A DNA stretch of 25,737 nt from Erythrobacter sp. (lineage in GTDB: Bacteria > Pseudomonadota > Alphaproteobacteria > Sphingomonadales > Sphingomonadaceae): positions 9,597 through 35,333 of the forward strand of contig NZOF01000187.1 in the NCBI GenBank assembly GCA_002695185.1. Reading direction: 5' to 3'. Positions 24,486 through 25,737 of the stretch are shown one piece after another. Position 1 is the first letter of the stretch. Each line of letters opens with the position of its first letter. The translations under genes were made by a program, and so were the position numbers. The notes under the pieces are model-generated. The model searched no databases, was not told the DNA's origin, and worked only from the letters and a program-made list of their open reading frames with translations.

Positions 24486-24518
24486 GCGGACGGCCCTTTG
24501 TCTGTGTGTGCCGTCCGC
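24486..24518 (-). terminator. Hairpin downstream of the esterase gene
   Basis: GCGGACGGC (24486-24494) and its exact inverse at 24510-24518 lie 17 bases past the esterase stop on the minus strand. A 9-bp GC stem fits a transcription terminator or 3' stabiliser, but no U-run follows it on the minus strand, so intrinsic termination is uncertain. A second small stem, CCGCC/GGCGG, partly overlaps it. Confidence 0.35.
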
Positions 24519-24534
24519 CGGGGCGGCACTCCGA

Positions 24535-25539
24535 TCAGCGCATCTGTGCGCAGACGAAGCGGATAATCTCCGTAGAGGCATCGGGACCTGCCGGGTCGGC
24601 GTAGGAACCGGCGCGGTCGCCGCCGAACCAGGCGTGGCCCGCGCCGTCCACGCGCCAGAGCTCCGAGCCGGAGGGAGCCACGCGACGGGTCCAACTGCGT
24701 CCGCCGTCGTCATGTGCGGTCTCGAAGCCTCCGGGGGGCACCAGCGCTTCTGCGTTCGCAACGGAGACTGTGGCATCCGCGGTGCCGTGCAGCACGATGA
24801 GCGGCGCGCCGTCCCCCTGGGCGACCCGGGCGCCGCCGCGCATCGCAGCGAAGGCAGAGCTCATGTCCCGCGCGGCCCCGGCAGGCAGTCCTGAATGCAC
24901 GCCTGCAGCCACGAAGACATCCGGGTGCGTCACCGCGAGAATGGCCGCCATCGCACCCCCGGCAGAGAGACCCGCCACGGCGGACCTCCCATGGGGCAGA
25001 TCGAGGTCGGCCAAGACCTCTTGCGTCAGCGCAGCCAGCAAGGCGGGTTCGCCGCCTTCGCGCTGCTGGTCCTCGGGGCGGAACCAGTTCCAGCAGGATT
25101 GCGGGTTGTGCGCGGGGCCCTGCTGCGGCCAGGCGACTGCAAGACCGGCCTTGGCGGCGGCTTGGTTCATGCGCGTGCCCCGGGCAAAATCCTCCGGAGT
25201 TTGCGTGCAGCCGTGCAGCATGACGAGCAACCCTTCCGATGCGCCTCCGGCTGGAACGAACAGGCGGTAATCCCGCGATCCCGCAGGGCTTTCATGGCGG
25301 CGCAGCGCCCATGTGGCCCCTTCCGGAAGGGGTGGTGTGGCGTCAGGCCGACCGGAGAGGTTCAGCCCATTGGCCAGATCACCCAGGCCCGGCAGATCGA
25401 AGGATGGCATGCGCGGGGCCTGGCCACCGGACAGGCCGGCCTGCGACAGTGCATCGTTGATGACCTGGTTGACGTCGATCGGTTGCGTCCGGGCATGCGT
25501 GAAGCGCCGGCGAAAAGCCGGGTGGAAGGGTCGGGTCAT
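24535..25539 (-). CDS. PHB-depolymerase-family esterase (alpha/beta hydrolase)
   Basis: 334-aa hydrolase of the Esterase_phd group, which includes polyhydroxybutyrate depolymerases and feruloyl or acetylxylan esterases. Seen in order: VMLHGCTQTPEDFA (about 106-119, oxyanion region), NQAA, CWNWF, the nucleophile elbow GLSAGGAM with Ser192, Asp255 in HGTADATVS and His302 in GAGHAWFGG, giving a full Ser-Asp-His triad. No signal peptide is evident: the N-terminus is basic and Pro/Arg-rich followed by a linker, as in cytoplasmic members. The ATG at 25539 has AGGAGA 9 bases upstream. It follows the partial gene at the edge by 45 bases, on the same strand, so an operon is likely. The real substrate (PHB oligomers or another ester) is not decidable here. 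Confidence 0.9.
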   Translation of the reverse strand: MTRPFHPAFRRRFTHARTQPIDVNQVINDALSQAGLSGGQAPRMPSFDLPGLGDLANGLNLSGRPDATPPLPEGATWALRRHESPAGSRDYRLFVPAGGASEGLLVMLHGCTQTPEDFARGTRMNQAAAKAGLAVAWPQQGPAHNPQSCWNWFRPEDQQREGGEPALLAALTQEVLADLDLPHGRSAVAGLSAGGAMAAILAVTHPDVFVAAGVHSGLPAGAARDMSSAFAAMRGGARVAQGDGAPLIVLHGTADATVSVANAEALVPPGGFETAHDDGGRSWTRRVAPSGSELWRVDGAGHAWFGGDRAGSYADPAGPDASTEIIRFVCAQMR

Positions 25540-25584
25540 GGGTCGTCTCCTGTGAGACCGAACAGAAGGGTCCGGACGGGGGTA

Positions 25585-25737
25585 TCAGGTGATGCGGTCC
25601 TTCAGGGCCGCCTTGACGTCCTTGGGCGCCTGCAAAGCGCCTAGGACTTGGATTGAGCCGATGGCACGCACCGCCAGCTCCGGCGAGACATCGGAGGCGA
25701 TCCGCGCGAGGCCCAGCACCTTGAGGTGCAAGGCTTC
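25585..25737 (-). CDS. 3' end of an unrecognised gene (partial, last 50 residues)
   Basis: An open frame enters from the right edge and ends with TGA at 25585-25587. The 50 visible residues are rich in Ala and Leu with a regular spacing (LHLKVLGLARI, LAVRAIGSIQVLGALQ) that suggests amphipathic helices, and end in KAALKDRIT. It is not in the supplied reading frames because its start lies outside, but codon use fits the region and the stop lies just before a good ribosome site for the esterase. Family unknown. Confidence 0.6.
   Translation of the reverse strand, partial: EALHLKVLGLARIASDVSPELAVRAIGSIQVLGALQAPKDVKAALKDRIT

Noticed and set aside
24208..24894. 228-codon plus-strand frame
   Set aside because: It runs from repeat copy R4 into the antisense of the esterase; the esterase has a full catalytic triad on the other strand.
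1..25737. CRISPR arrays or rRNA genes
   Set aside because: I found no regularly spaced short repeats and no rRNA-like stretches; the repeats present are dispersed, diverged and irregularly spaced.

Overview
The window is GC-rich (hand counts of typical coding lines give about 62-67 % G+C). Gene content and codon use suggest an alphaproteobacterium of the Rhodobacterales, Paracoccus- or Rhodobacter-like. That placement is inferred from family resemblance, not from a search. The stretch is accessory DNA, probably plasmid-borne or an island: a mobilization module, a complete IS66-type element, dispersed decayed repeats and several gene remnants sit between two intact efflux loci.

Layout. 1-491 has no gene I can name. 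492-3870 is a mobilization module: a small unknown gene on the minus strand, a hairpin-rich candidate oriT at about 905-1120, then mobC with an N-terminal helix-turn-helix and a 652-aa relaxase overlapping it by 4 bases. The module ends in a 25-bp inverted repeat whose second arm lies exactly where a truncated PlsC-type acyltransferase loses its homology. 4374-8092 (minus) is an operon of an RcnB-like periplasmic protein, a MacA-type adaptor and a MacB-type ABC exporter. An OmpR/EnvZ-type two-component pair (8332-10340) diverges from it.

10341-15148 is a degraded zone: a nitrilase C-terminal remnant, a serine hydrolase gene killed by one in-frame stop, two copies of a roughly 200-bp dispersed repeat, and an IS66-type element (12447-14974) that has split one repeat copy and left a near-perfect 8-bp target duplication. 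15149-22878 holds a second two-component pair (minus) that diverges from a full tripartite RND pump operon: outer-membrane lipoprotein, periplasmic adaptor, inner-membrane permease. The two systems share a 141-bp spacer carrying two CTTAACA boxes exactly 10 bp apart.

22879-24534 carries two more repeat copies around an AT-rich gene of unknown family (23248-23970) whose product has a HEPN-type R-x4-H motif. Directly upstream on the same strand are a 66-nt tRNA-like sequence without a normal anticodon arm and a perfect 19-bp hairpin that is an inverted copy of its 3' end. This HEPN plus tRNA-mimic arrangement is the best candidate here for an undescribed system. The window ends with a PHB-depolymerase-family esterase and the 3' end of an unrecognised gene.

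How it fits together: both efflux loci follow the same logic, a sensor kinase and OmpR-type regulator diverging from the export operon they probably control. The mobilization genes and repeat-mediated scars explain how such modules could have been assembled next to each other.
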